Assembly: GCF_003432385.1 (NCBI RefSeq)
Contig: NZ_CP031841.1
Span: 2,829,579 to 2,893,578 of the forward strand
From: Breoghania sp. L-A4
GTDB taxonomy: Bacteria > Pseudomonadota > Alphaproteobacteria > Rhizobiales > Stappiaceae
Direction: 5' to 3'
DNA length: 64,000 nucleotides
Positions 1 to 12,300 of this stretch are shown here, in pieces. A model generated the notes under the pieces. That model ran no database searches. It worked only from the letters and a program-made list of their open reading frames with translations, and was not told where the DNA came from. The stretch's first letter is position 1; the number at the start of each line of letters is the position of its first letter. A program made the translations under genes and the position numbers.

Positions 1-2
1 TG

Positions 3-344
3 GCCCGCCGCGCGGGATTGGCAGCGACACGGCGGCTGGCCCTGACGACCGAGCCGGTGAATGCGGTGGAGGCGCTGCGCCTGGGGCTGGCGGACCACGT
101 GGTCGCCGACCGGGCGGCGGCGGAGGGCATTGCCCGGCGGCAGGCCTTGCGCGCCGCGCGCACCGGCGCTGACGCACTTTCATCCGTCAAGGCGCTGTTC
201 GGCCGCCTGGAGCGCGATCCGGAAACCTATCGCGCCTTCGCCCTGCGGGAGATCGCGGCCCGCGGCGCCTCGGAGGCGGTGAGGACGCGCATAGAAACCC
301 TGAGCGCTGCGAAAGACCTGGAGGAGGCCCCGAATGACCGCTGA
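3..344 (+). CDS. enoyl-CoA hydratase, ECH1 (PksH-like) of a beta-branching cassette, 3' part only
   Basis: This is the C-terminal third (about 113 codons) of a crotonase-superfamily protein; its start lies left of the window. The stretch LALTTEPVNAVEALRLGLAD followed by an alanine/arginine-rich helical tail matches the C-terminal part of enoyl-CoA hydratases. The closest family is probably PksH-type ECH1, which dehydrates HMG-ACP-like intermediates in polyketide beta-branching. That role is inferred from context: an ECH2-type domain and tandem ACPs sit inside the downstream synthase. The catalytic half is not visible. Its last 11 bases overlap the start of the next gene, suggesting translational coupling. 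Confidence 0.7.
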   Translation, partial: ARRAGLAATRRLALTTEPVNAVEALRLGLADHVVADRAAAEGIARRQALRAARTGADALSSVKALFGRLERDPETYRAFALREIAARGASEAVRTRIETLSAAKDLEEAPNDR

Positions 345-696
345 GCGATCCTCTTCCCAAAGGACACCGAGCGAGACCGTGCTGGCCATCTGGGACCGGA
401 TCTTCAACGGCCACGATCTGTCGGCCGCCGACGAACTGGTGGCCGAGGACTATCGCCAGAACACCGAGGGCGTGGCCGGCGGACGCGATGGCTTCAAGAA
501 GACCTTCGCGATGTATCTCGCGATGTCGCCCGACCTGCGCGTGGAGCCCAAGGCGGTGCAGGAGATCGACGACATCGTGGTCATTCGCGGAACCGTCTTC
601 ATGGGCAACCCGCCGCCGGGCGTCACATCGCCGATCGAGGTCGTCGATATTTTCAGGGTCGCCGACGGCATGGTGCAGGAACATTGGGAAGTCTGA
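334..696 (+). CDS. SnoaL-like / NTF2-fold protein
   Basis: A 120-residue protein with the features of the SnoaL-like cone fold: an N-terminal helix ending in WDRIFNGHDL, then a hydrophobic strand series closing with IEVVDIFRVADGMVQEHWEV, a typical C-terminal ending of SnoaL-like proteins. Members include polyketide cyclases, hydrolases, isomerases and many proteins of unknown role, so the activity here cannot be read from sequence. It overlaps the upstream ECH1 by 11 nt and ends 7 nt before the first synthase gene, so it is part of the operon and probably acts on the polyketide. A freestanding SnoaL in a trans-AT cluster could catalyse cyclisation, dehydration or double-bond shift; this is inference. 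Length is normal for the family. Confidence 0.85.
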   Translation: MTAERSSSQRTPSETVLAIWDRIFNGHDLSAADELVAEDYRQNTEGVAGGRDGFKKTFAMYLAMSPDLRVEPKAVQEIDDIVVIRGTVFMGNPPPGVTSPIEVVDIFRVADGMVQEHWEV

Positions 697-703
697 TCGA
701 CGC

Positions 704-3394
<2,691 letters not shown>

Positions 3395-4778
3395 CGCTGG
3401 CGCTGCGCGCGAGCGATTTCCCGGCGCTGCACGAGAGCCTTCGGGTTCTCGCGCGCAGAGCCGATTGCGCGCGCATGACGCTGCTGCTTCCGCTTGCGGA
3501 CGCGTCTCCCGAGCTTGCCGGACTCGTCTCCGGCGCGGCCGCCGCCCTGACCCGGGAAACGGCGCTGGACACCGTCGCCGTCATCGAGGGAGAGGCGGCC
3601 ATCGTTGGCGACTGGAGCGCGCCCGATGGCCGCTTTGCCCATTGGCGGGTCGCCGATGGCACGCGGAGGCTGCGGGCATTGCAATCGGTTACCGCCTTGC
3701 CCGCCGCAAGCGCCGACACGCCCGGCGATCTGGTGGCGGTCGTGGCCGGGGGCATGGGAGCGCTCGGGCGCGCCAGCATCGCCGCCCTGGCCGGCGCAGG
3801 ATGGCGGCGGTTTGCGCTGCTGGGCCGCAGCGAGACGCCGGACTTTCCGCCCAACGAAGCCATGTCGGCGGAAATCATCCGCTACTTCGCCTGCGATGTC
3901 GGCTCCGAAACCGAAGTGCATACGGCGCTGGAGACGATCCGCTCCGAAATCGGCCCCATCGGCGCGGTCATCCAGGCCGCCGGCGTTCTCGACGACCGGC
4001 TGCTGGGCACCCAGGACGACGCGTCGGTCGCAGCCGTTCTGAGGCCAAAACTCGCGGGCACAAAAGCGCTGGACAATCTCACCCGGGACGATCCGCTGCG
4101 GCTGTTCCTGCTGCACGGCTCCATCGTCGGGCTGTTGGGCAATGCCGGCCAGACCGCCTACGCCGCGGCCAACGCCGCGGCCCAGGCATTGATGGAGGAA
4201 CGCGGGCGCGAAAACGCGCCAGGCGCGAGCCTCACGCTGTGCTGGTCCTTCGTCGAGGGCGGCGGCATGGGCGACGCAAGCACCGCGAGCGCTTTCCGCA
4301 AGGCCGGCTGGCCACCGGTCACGCTCGGCCAGGCGCGCAGCGTTCTGGACCAGGCCGTGAGTCTGACAACGAGCGGCACATGGGCCGTCTTCGGGGCGCC
4401 CATGGCGGCCGCGGCGGCGCAAACACCAGAAATCACGCTTACTGAAACCACCCTTGCAGCCATCGAGCGTCAAGACGCCGTGCCGCTGGAGGATATCCGC
4501 GCGCTGATCCGCGCCCGAGCCGCGGGATTCCTGGGCGAGGACGCGGATGCGATCTCGGAAACAGCCAGCTTCTTCGATCTCGGCCTGGGTTCCATGCAAT
4601 TGCAGGAGCTTGCCGGAGAGCTTGAAAGCCGTTTTGAAGGCGTCTCGCCAACGGTTCTGTTTCAATACACTTCCGTTGACGCGCTATGCGCCCATCTGGC
4701 GACGCTGACCCCGCGCGCCGCCGCCGAGGCTGTGCCGGAGACCCGCGCCGCCATCGCGGCCGGCGCGGCCGCCCCCGC

Positions 4779-6713
4779 GTATCGGAGCCTGCCAACACCG
4801 CCGAACGCTCCGGCGCCATCGCCATCATCGGGTTGAGCGGACGGTTCCCCAAGGCGCCCGATGTCGCCGCCTTCTGGGAGAATCTGGCGAATGCCCGCGA
4901 TTGCATCGCGCCGGTGGATCCCGAGCGCTGGGCGCGGGCGCTCGGACGCGGGCCGGACGGTCCGCGCGCCAAGACCCGATGGGGCGGCTGGCTGGACCGT
5001 GTCGATCACTTCGATCCGCTGTTCTTCAACATCTCTGTCCGCGAAGCGGAACGGATGGACCCGCAGCAACGGCTGGCGCTCGAAGTGGTCTGGTCAACGC
5101 TGGAAAACGCCGGATACGGCCAGCGGCAAGCGCATGCCGGCAGGTCTATCGGCGTCTATCTGGGCTCGATGTGGGGCGAATACTCGCTCTACGCCGCCGA
5201 ACAGGGCTATCTGGCCGGCGACTGGGGCGGTCCCGGCAGCCTCGCATGGGCGATCCCCAACCGGGTGTCCTACGCCATGGGCTTCACCGGCCCGAGCATC
5301 GCCGTGGACACGGCCTGCTCCTCGTCGCTGAGCGCGCTGCATCTGGCCGCGCAAGGGCTGCGCGACGGCGATTGCGAGATGGCGGTGGTCGGCGGCGTGA
5401 ACCTGTCGTTGCATCCCGCGAAATACGACTATCTCAGCGAAGGCCGCTTCCTGTCCTCGGACGGCCGCTGCCGCAGTTTCGGCGAGGGCGGCGACGGCTA
5501 TGTGCCCGGCGAAGGCGTCGCGGCCGTCTTGTTGAAGCCGCTGGAAGCCGCGCTTGCCGATGGCGACCGGATCGATGGAGTGCTGCTGGGCACTGCGATC
5601 AACCACGGCGGCGCGGCGGCGGGTTTCACCGCGCCGAACCCGCGCGCGCAGCAGGCGCTGATCACCGAGGCGCTGTCGCGCGCCGGTCTTCGCGCCGACG
5701 ATCTCGATTATGTCGAGTGCCACGGCACCGGCACGGCGCTGGGCGATCCGATCGAGATCGAGGCGTTGGGCGCGGCGCTGAGCGAGCGCGCCCAGCCGCT
5801 GGCCATCGGCTCGGTCAAATCCAACGTCGGTCACCTGGAAGCGGCGGCCGGCATGGCGGGGCTGGCGAAACTGATCCTGTCGCTGCGGCACGAGACGCTG
5901 CCGGCCAGCCTGCATGGCTCACCGAGCAATCCGGCCATCGCTTTCGACAAGACGCCCTTCGAGCTGGTCGAGACCGCGAGGCCCTGGCCACGCACGGAAA
6001 ACCGCCCACGCATCGCCGCGCTGAGCTCCTTCGGCGCGGGCGGCAGCAACGCCCATGTGGTCATAACGGGTCCGGAATTCGCGGGAACTCCGGAATCCAC
6101 GACCGCCTCGGACGCGCCGCAGGCGCTGTGCCTTTCCGCCCGTTCGAAGGTCTCGCTGGCGACCCTGTGCGCCGCCATGGCGGACGCGCTCGACCGGCAA
6201 GCGTGGCCTCTGGAGCACGTCGCGGCGACCCTGCGCCGCCGGGCCTCGTTCGGGGACCGGGCGGCCATCGTGGCGGACACGCCGGAGGGTGCCGCACGCA
6301 TACTGCGCGAGACCGCCGAAGCGCTCCGCGCCGACCGCGCGCTGCAAGCCCCCGAGGAAACAGGCGACGCGGGCGCCATCGCCCGAGCCTGGCTTGCTGG
6401 AGAAGACCTCCCGCCGCCGCCAATCTGCCCGCCATGCGATTTGCCCGGCACGCCGTTCGAGGATGAGCCGTTGTGGTTGCCAACCATCGCCAGCCCCTCG
6501 GATGAGACCCGGACAACGTCGCAATTTCTTGCCAATTCGCGTGAAATCATCATTGCCGCCGATGAGCCCCGGCTTGCCGATCACACCATCGGCGGCGCGC
6601 CGCTGCTGGCCGCCGCCGTCGGGCTGGAGATGCTGCGCGAATTCTCCGGCGCGCAGGCGTTCACGGATCTGACGTGGCTGCGCCCGGTCACGGCCCCGCA
6701 ACGCTGCACCTGA
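4779..6713 (+). CDS. trans-AT PKS gene A, segment 3: module 2 KS and first half of DH
   Basis: KS2 (about 4815-6070) is complete and looks active: Cys in DTACSSSL, His in CHGTGTAL and SNVGHLEA, end motif FGAGGSNAHV. A post-KS linker leads to the N-terminal hot-dog of DH2 (from about 6540). The usual HxxxGxxxxPG box reads DHTIGGAPLLAAAV: the catalytic His and the Gly are kept, but the Pro-Gly pair is Ala-Ala, so activity is uncertain. The DH is cut at about 6690-6713; its second half, with the YGP motif and the Asp of LVDGALQ, continues in segment 4. A break inside a domain argues that this is one gene with a lost base, not two genes. Confidence 0.9.
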   Translation, partial: VSEPANTAERSGAIAIIGLSGRFPKAPDVAAFWENLANARDCIAPVDPERWARALGRGPDGPRAKTRWGGWLDRVDHFDPLFFNISVREAERMDPQQRLALEVVWSTLENAGYGQRQAHAGRSIGVYLGSMWGEYSLYAAEQGYLAGDWGGPGSLAWAIPNRVSYAMGFTGPSIAVDTACSSSLSALHLAAQGLRDGDCEMAVVGGVNLSLHPAKYDYLSEGRFLSSDGRCRSFGEGGDGYVPGEGVAAVLLKPLEAALADGDRIDGVLLGTAINHGGAAAGFTAPNPRAQQALITEALSRAGLRADDLDYVECHGTGTALGDPIEIEALGAALSERAQPLAIGSVKSNVGHLEAAAGMAGLAKLILSLRHETLPASLHGSPSNPAIAFDKTPFELVETARPWPRTENRPRIAALSSFGAGGSNAHVVITGPEFAGTPESTTASDAPQALCLSARSKVSLATLCAAMADALDRQAWPLEHVAATLRRRASFGDRAAIVADTPEGAARILRETAEALRADRALQAPEETGDAGAIARAWLAGEDLPPPPICPPCDLPGTPFEDEPLWLPTIASPSDETRTTSQFLANSREIIIAADEPRLADHTIGGAPLLAAAVGLEMLREFSGAQAFTDLTWLRPVTAPQRCT

Positions 6714-9331
6714 AACGCGACGGCGACGGCCTGACCTTGTCCGACGCCGCCGGAATCGCCGTGCGCGGCCGCGTCGTGCGCCCCGAAACGCCGATGGCGC
6801 TCGCGCCCGTCGAGGGCGGCACAGACATCGACATCGACGCGGCTTATGAAAACTTCCGCGCGGCGGGCATGGACTACGGCCCGCATTTCCGGGTGTTGCG
6901 CAGCCTGACTATCACGGACTCCGGCTTCACCGCGACGCTCGAAGCGCCAACCGACGGAACGCTGACCCCGGCGCTGGTCGACGGCGCGCTGCAGGCAGCG
7001 CTCGGCTGGATGCAGCAGCGCCACGGGGTTGCCTCCGCCGTGCCCATGTCCATCGGCCGCATCGACTGGACCGGCGCTCTCCCCGCCAAGGTCACGGTCA
7101 GCGCAAGCATCACCGGAGCCGCGCAGCACGCCACCGCCGATATCGATCTCTCAGGGCCGGACGGCACGACCGTCCTGAGCCTGCGCGACGTGCGGCTCGC
7201 CGCCGTGGACGTCTTCGCACTTGTCGGCCGTCCGCAGACGCTCAGCTATTCGACGCTCGCCTTGCGCGAGAACGCCGGTGTCGCCTGCAACGCCCGGCCC
7301 TTGCGCCTCGTTCCCCTTCCCGGCGCGGACGAGTTGGCCAAGGCCGTCTCAAGTCACTTGCCGGATGCGGCGCTCTCGGACACTGGCATCCTGGTGCTGG
7401 TCCTGCCCGAGACCGACACGGACGCCCTGCCGCTTGCGGTCGTCGAACGGCTGCGCGACGCGCTCGACGACACAGCTTCAGAACCGCCCGCGATTTGGAT
7501 CCTGCACGCGACAGATGCGCCCGGCGCGCGCTATCGCGCGGGTGGCTTCTCGGGCCTGCTGCGCTCGTGGGCGCGCGAGCTGGGTCCGTGCGATGTGCGT
7601 AGCCTCGAAGTCATTGGCGAGGCGACTGAGATCGCGGCGGCGCTGGAGGCGGAACGCGCGCTCGAAACACCGGCTGATCCGGAAATCCGCTGGCGGGACG
7701 GCACGCGGTTCCAGCGCGCGGAAACCGCGGTGTCGCCCATTTCCGCGCCGACGGCCCCCTATTCCGACGGCTGGGTGATCACCGGCGGGCTCGGCGGACT
7801 CGGCCTGCTGCTGGCCGATCATCTGGTGTCCCGAGGCGTCGCATCCCTCGCGCTCATCGGACGGACGGCGGATACGCCCTCCGATGCGCAAGCGGCCGCC
7901 GTTGAGGCGTTGCGCCAGCGTGGCGCGACCGTGCTGTGCCTGGCCGCCGACTGCGCTGACCAGGCGGGTCTGACCGCCGCCGTCGATGCGGCGCGCAAGG
8001 CCTTCGGCACGATCACCGGCGTGGTGCATGCGGCGGGCGTCACCCGCGACGGCCTGATGGCGGGGAAGTCCAGCGCCGACATCGAGGCCGTGCTGCGGCC
8101 GAAGATTCTTGGCGCCGAGATCCTGGATGCGGCGACCGCCGCCGATCCGCTTGAGCATTTCGTGCTGTTTTCCTCCATTACCGGCAGCCGCGGCACGCTG
8201 GGCCAGACAGACTACGGCTATGCCAACCGGGTGCTGGATCTGTTCGCCGAGCACCGCGAGACCTTGCGCGCGCGCGGCGAGCGCACCGGGGTCAGCACCG
8301 CCATCGCCTGGCCACTGTGGGATGGCGTCGGCATGCAGGTGGACGCGCGCACCGCCGCGCGGCTGCGCGAGACCCTGCGCACAGAAGCCATGCCGCGCGC
8401 GCTGGGTCTGAGAGCCTTCGACGCGGCGCTGCGCATCGGCGGGCAGGTTCTGCCACTAATCCCGATTGCCGAAGCCAGCCCCGCCGTGGCGTCGGCACCA
8501 CGCGCGGCGGCCTCCTCGGGTAACGACTCTGAAGACCTGCTGGCGCATCTGCGCTCTGTGCTGTCCAGCGAGACCAAGATTGCTCCCGAACGACTCTCGG
8601 CCGACGCGGCGTTTGACGCCTATGGAGTCGATTCCGTGATGGGCATCGCCCTGGTGGAGGCGCTGGAACGCGATTTCGGACCGCTGCCAAAGGTGCTGTT
8701 GTTCGAACATACGACACTCAACGCCCTGCGCGATCATCTGCTGGCGAGCAAGCCTGCGGAAGTCACGGCGCTGTTCTCCGGCGTAGCGCGCGAAGATACC
8801 GCCTCAGCCGCCCCGGTCGTCCGCGCGGTCGCGGCCCGTGCGCCATCACCCTCCGTCTCGGCCGAGGCGCTGCTGGGCGACACGCCCATCGCCATCATCG
8901 GCTTCGCGGGGCGGTTTCCCGGCGCCACCGATCTGGAAACCTTCGCCGCCAATCTGGAAGCTGGGCATGACGCCATCGGCCCGATCCCGAAGAGCCGCTG
9001 GGACGTGGATGCGCAATCCGGCACGGCGGATGGCAAGGGCCGCTTTGGCGGGTTCCTCGACGATGTCGCAAGCTTCGATCCGCTGATCTTCGGCATCGCG
9101 CCCAAGGACGCGCGACTGATGGACCCGCAGGCGCGGATTTTCCTAGAGGAATGCCTATTCGCGTTGGACGACGCGGGCTATTCGGGCGCGGTGCGCGGCT
9201 CGTCCACGGGCGTCTTCGCCGCCGCCATGTGGGCCAGTACGAAATGCTTGCCGCGGGCGTCACCGAGGGCGCAGTGCCGTCGTCGTCCTTTGCCGAGATC
9301 GCCAACCGCGTCTCGCACGCCTTCGGGCTGA
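6674..9331 (+). CDS. trans-AT PKS gene A, segment 4: module 2 DH (rest), KR, ACP; module 3 KS N-terminus
   Basis: After the frame break this piece gives the C-terminal half of DH2 (to about 7200; MDYGPHFRVL and the Asp of TPALVDGALQ). KR2 spans about 7765-8330, with GGLGGLG, Ser in LFSSITG and Tyr in TDYGYAN; TRD at the stereo motif suggests B-type. ACP2 (about 8530-8750) has its Ser in YGVDSVM. KS3 then starts at about 8880 (TPIAIIGFAGRFPG) and is interrupted at 9231-9233. There the read bases give AAAMWAS, whereas one extra G in the GGG run restores AAAMWGQYEML and continues the KS in segment 5. This is the clearest single-base deletion in the window. Module 2 reads KS-DH-KR-ACP. Confidence 0.91.
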   Translation: MAAPGHGPATLHLKRDGDGLTLSDAAGIAVRGRVVRPETPMALAPVEGGTDIDIDAAYENFRAAGMDYGPHFRVLRSLTITDSGFTATLEAPTDGTLTPALVDGALQAALGWMQQRHGVASAVPMSIGRIDWTGALPAKVTVSASITGAAQHATADIDLSGPDGTTVLSLRDVRLAAVDVFALVGRPQTLSYSTLALRENAGVACNARPLRLVPLPGADELAKAVSSHLPDAALSDTGILVLVLPETDTDALPLAVVERLRDALDDTASEPPAIWILHATDAPGARYRAGGFSGLLRSWARELGPCDVRSLEVIGEATEIAAALEAERALETPADPEIRWRDGTRFQRAETAVSPISAPTAPYSDGWVITGGLGGLGLLLADHLVSRGVASLALIGRTADTPSDAQAAAVEALRQRGATVLCLAADCADQAGLTAAVDAARKAFGTITGVVHAAGVTRDGLMAGKSSADIEAVLRPKILGAEILDAATAADPLEHFVLFSSITGSRGTLGQTDYGYANRVLDLFAEHRETLRARGERTGVSTAIAWPLWDGVGMQVDARTAARLRETLRTEAMPRALGLRAFDAALRIGGQVLPLIPIAEASPAVASAPRAAASSGNDSEDLLAHLRSVLSSETKIAPERLSADAAFDAYGVDSVMGIALVEALERDFGPLPKVLLFEHTTLNALRDHLLASKPAEVTALFSGVAREDTASAAPVVRAVAARAPSPSVSAEALLGDTPIAIIGFAGRFPGATDLETFAANLEAGHDAIGPIPKSRWDVDAQSGTADGKGRFGGFLDDVASFDPLIFGIAPKDARLMDPQARIFLEECLFALDDAGYSGAVRGSSTGVFAAAMWASTKCLPRASPRAQCRRRPLPRSPTASRTPSG

Positions 9332-12300
9332 CCGGTCCGAGCCTGGCGGTGGACACCATGTGTTCCTCGGCGCTGACGGCGCTGCATCTGGCCTGCGACG
9401 CGCTCAGACGCGGCGATTGCACCCTGGCGCTGGCCGGTGGGGTCAACCTGTCGCTGCGGCCGGAAAAATACCGCCAACTGATCGAAGGCAGCTTTCTCTC
9501 ATCCGACGGCCGCTGCCGCAGCTATGGCGAGGGCGGCGACGGCTATGTGCCCGGCGAGGGCTGCGGCGTGGTCGTGCTGAAGCCGCTGGATGCGGCGCTG
9601 GCCGATGGCGATCCGATCCGCGCCGTAATCCGCGCGACCGCCATCAACCACGGCGGCCGGGCGCGCGGCTTCACCGTCCCCAATCCCGACGCCCAGGCGG
9701 CGGTGATCGCCCAGGCGCTGGAGCGCGCCGGCCTCGCCCCGCGCGACATCGATATGATCGAGGGTCACGGCACCGGCACGAGCCTGGGCGATCCCATCGA
9801 AATCACGGCGCTGGCCCGGGTGTTCACGAGCGATCAGGCCCCCAAAAGCGGCTGGCCCATCGGTTCGGTGAAATCGCAGATCGGCCATCTGGAGGCGGCC
9901 GCCGGCATGGCCGGGCTGGCCAAGCTGGTGCTGCAACTGGAGCACCAAAGGCTCTATCCGTCGCTGCATGCCGAAACGCTGAACGGCAATGTGGACTGGG
10001 CGTCGGTGCCCTTTGCCGTGCAGCGGACGGCGGACGCATGGGCCGCACCCGACGGCCGGCCGCGCCGCGCGGTGCTCTCGTCCTTCGGCGCGGGCGGCAG
10101 CAATGCCCATCTGGTGATCGAGGAAGCGCCCGCGCCGGCCTTCCAAGACAAGCAGGCCAGTGGCCCTGTCCTGATCCCGCTGTCGGCGCGCACGCCTGAA
10201 GCGCTTCAGGATCAATGCGCCGCGCTGCTGCGCTGGCTCGACGCCGCCAGGGAAACCGCCTCGCCGAACATTCTGCCATTGCTGGCGCGGGTGCTCGCGG
10301 TCGACGCGCGGGATCTGAGCGAGACCGACGCGCTGGAGGATCTCGGCGTCGACGCCCATGCGCTCGACCGTTTCGCGAGCGCCGTGGCGGGTGGGACCGG
10401 CGTCACCCTCACCCCGTCGGCGCTCGCCTCGGCCCGCACCGTCGGCGATCTGGCGGCGCTCGCGGGAACGGGCGCCGCGGTCCCGCTCATGGCGCTTGCG
10501 CGCACGCTGGCGCTGGGTCGCCTGGAACAATCCGAGCGGCTGGCGATCGTCGCGCGTTCTGATGCCGAGCTGCGTGCCGCATTGCGGGCCATGATCGACG
10601 GCACATCCCTGCCAGATGGCGCACACAGGAACCGCGCGTCGGAAGGCACTGACGCCGAGGCCGCGACGCGGGAGGCCGGAGCCGCACTGAAGAACCGTGA
10701 TCTCGCTGCTCTGGCCGTCGCCTGGGCGCAGGGCGCGACGGTGGACTGGCCCACGCTGCTGGGTTCCGGAGCGCGCCTGCACCTGCCGCCAACGGTCCTG
10801 CAGCGCCGCGCCTATTGGTACACGCGCCCCGAAGGCGCCACCGCCATGACCCCCGCGCCGGCGATCGCGGCGCAGCCCGCACCAGCCATCGCGGACACCT
10901 CCGCCAAGGAGGCGGCGCTGCTCGAGACCTGGCGGTCGCGCGCGGCCGACTATGCGGGCGACGCCGTGCTTCTTGACGTTAGCAGCGGCATCGCGGTGAT
11001 CACGCTGAACCAGCCCGAAAGCCACAACATGCTCGACGACGAGCTGGCGCTGGGCCTGACCCGCGCGCTCGATGCGGTGGCAGCGGATGAGACCGCCCGG
11101 GTCGTGGTGCTGCGCTCCTCGGCCTCCGTCTTCAGCCTGGGCGGCACGCCGCAGCAGCTTCTCGGCATCGCGGACGGCACCAAGAGTTTTACCGACACGC
11201 CGGTGTTCTATCGCGGGCTGCTCGACTGCCCGCTGCCGGTGATCTCCGCCATGGCCGGACGCGCGCATGGCGGCGGCATGCTGCTCGGGCTCTATGCCGA
11301 CATGCCGGTGCTGGGATGCGAGGCTCCTTACGCTGCGGTCTTCACCGACTACGGCTTTTCGCCCGGCATGGGCGCGACGCTGATCCTGCCGCACCGGCTG
11401 GGTCCGGCACTGAGCCACGAAATGATGTATTCCGCCAGCCCGATGACCGGGGCGGCGCTGGCCGCGCGCGGCGTCGATCTGGCCGTGCACCCGCAGGCGG
11501 ACGTCGAGCGCGCGGCGATGCGGCTGGCGGCGTCACTCGCAACCAAGCCTCGCGAAACCTTGATGGCGATGAAGCGGACTTTCGCGGCGCCGCTCCTCGC
11601 GGCGCTGCCCTTGGCGGTGGCGCGCGAGGAAGCCATGCACGCGCGCACCTTCGCGCTGCCGCAAGTCCGCAACGGACTGGCGCGCCGCTTCGGCGCACCC
11701 GCGCCGAGTATCGTCCCTCCACCCGCACCAACGCGCCCGGTGACGCCCGCCGCGGTCGGCCCGATCCGTTTGCGTCCGGTGGAGGCCCCCGGCGAAACGG
11801 ACGACGCGCTCGCAACAATCCGTGAGATGCTCGCGACGCTGTTGATGATGGAGAGTGCCGACGTGGCCCCCGACCGGGCGCTCACCGATCAGGGGCTGGA
11901 TTCCATCGGCGCGGTGGAACTGACCCGCCAGATCAACGCCGAATTCGGCACCACCTACGCGGTCACCGACCTCTACGATCATCCGACGCCGCTGGCGCTG
12001 GCGCGGCTCGTCGGGACCAACGGCGGCCCGGTCGCCAAGCTGCGGATACCCGCACGCGCTGACGGCCCGATCGTGCTGCGCCTGGTCGCGGGTTTCGCGG
12101 GCAATGGTTCCATCACCGCGAACCCTCAGCCTGCTGCGGCTCAGACGTCTTCCGATCCGGCACCGGTGGCCTTGGTCTCGCAGAGTGCGATCTCCGCCAT
12201 CGCGGAGCTGGCCGCCGACGCGCTACAGATGCAGCCCGGAGAACTCGATCACCACCGCTCGCTGGCCGACCAGGGGCTCGACTCCATCGGTCTGATCGAA

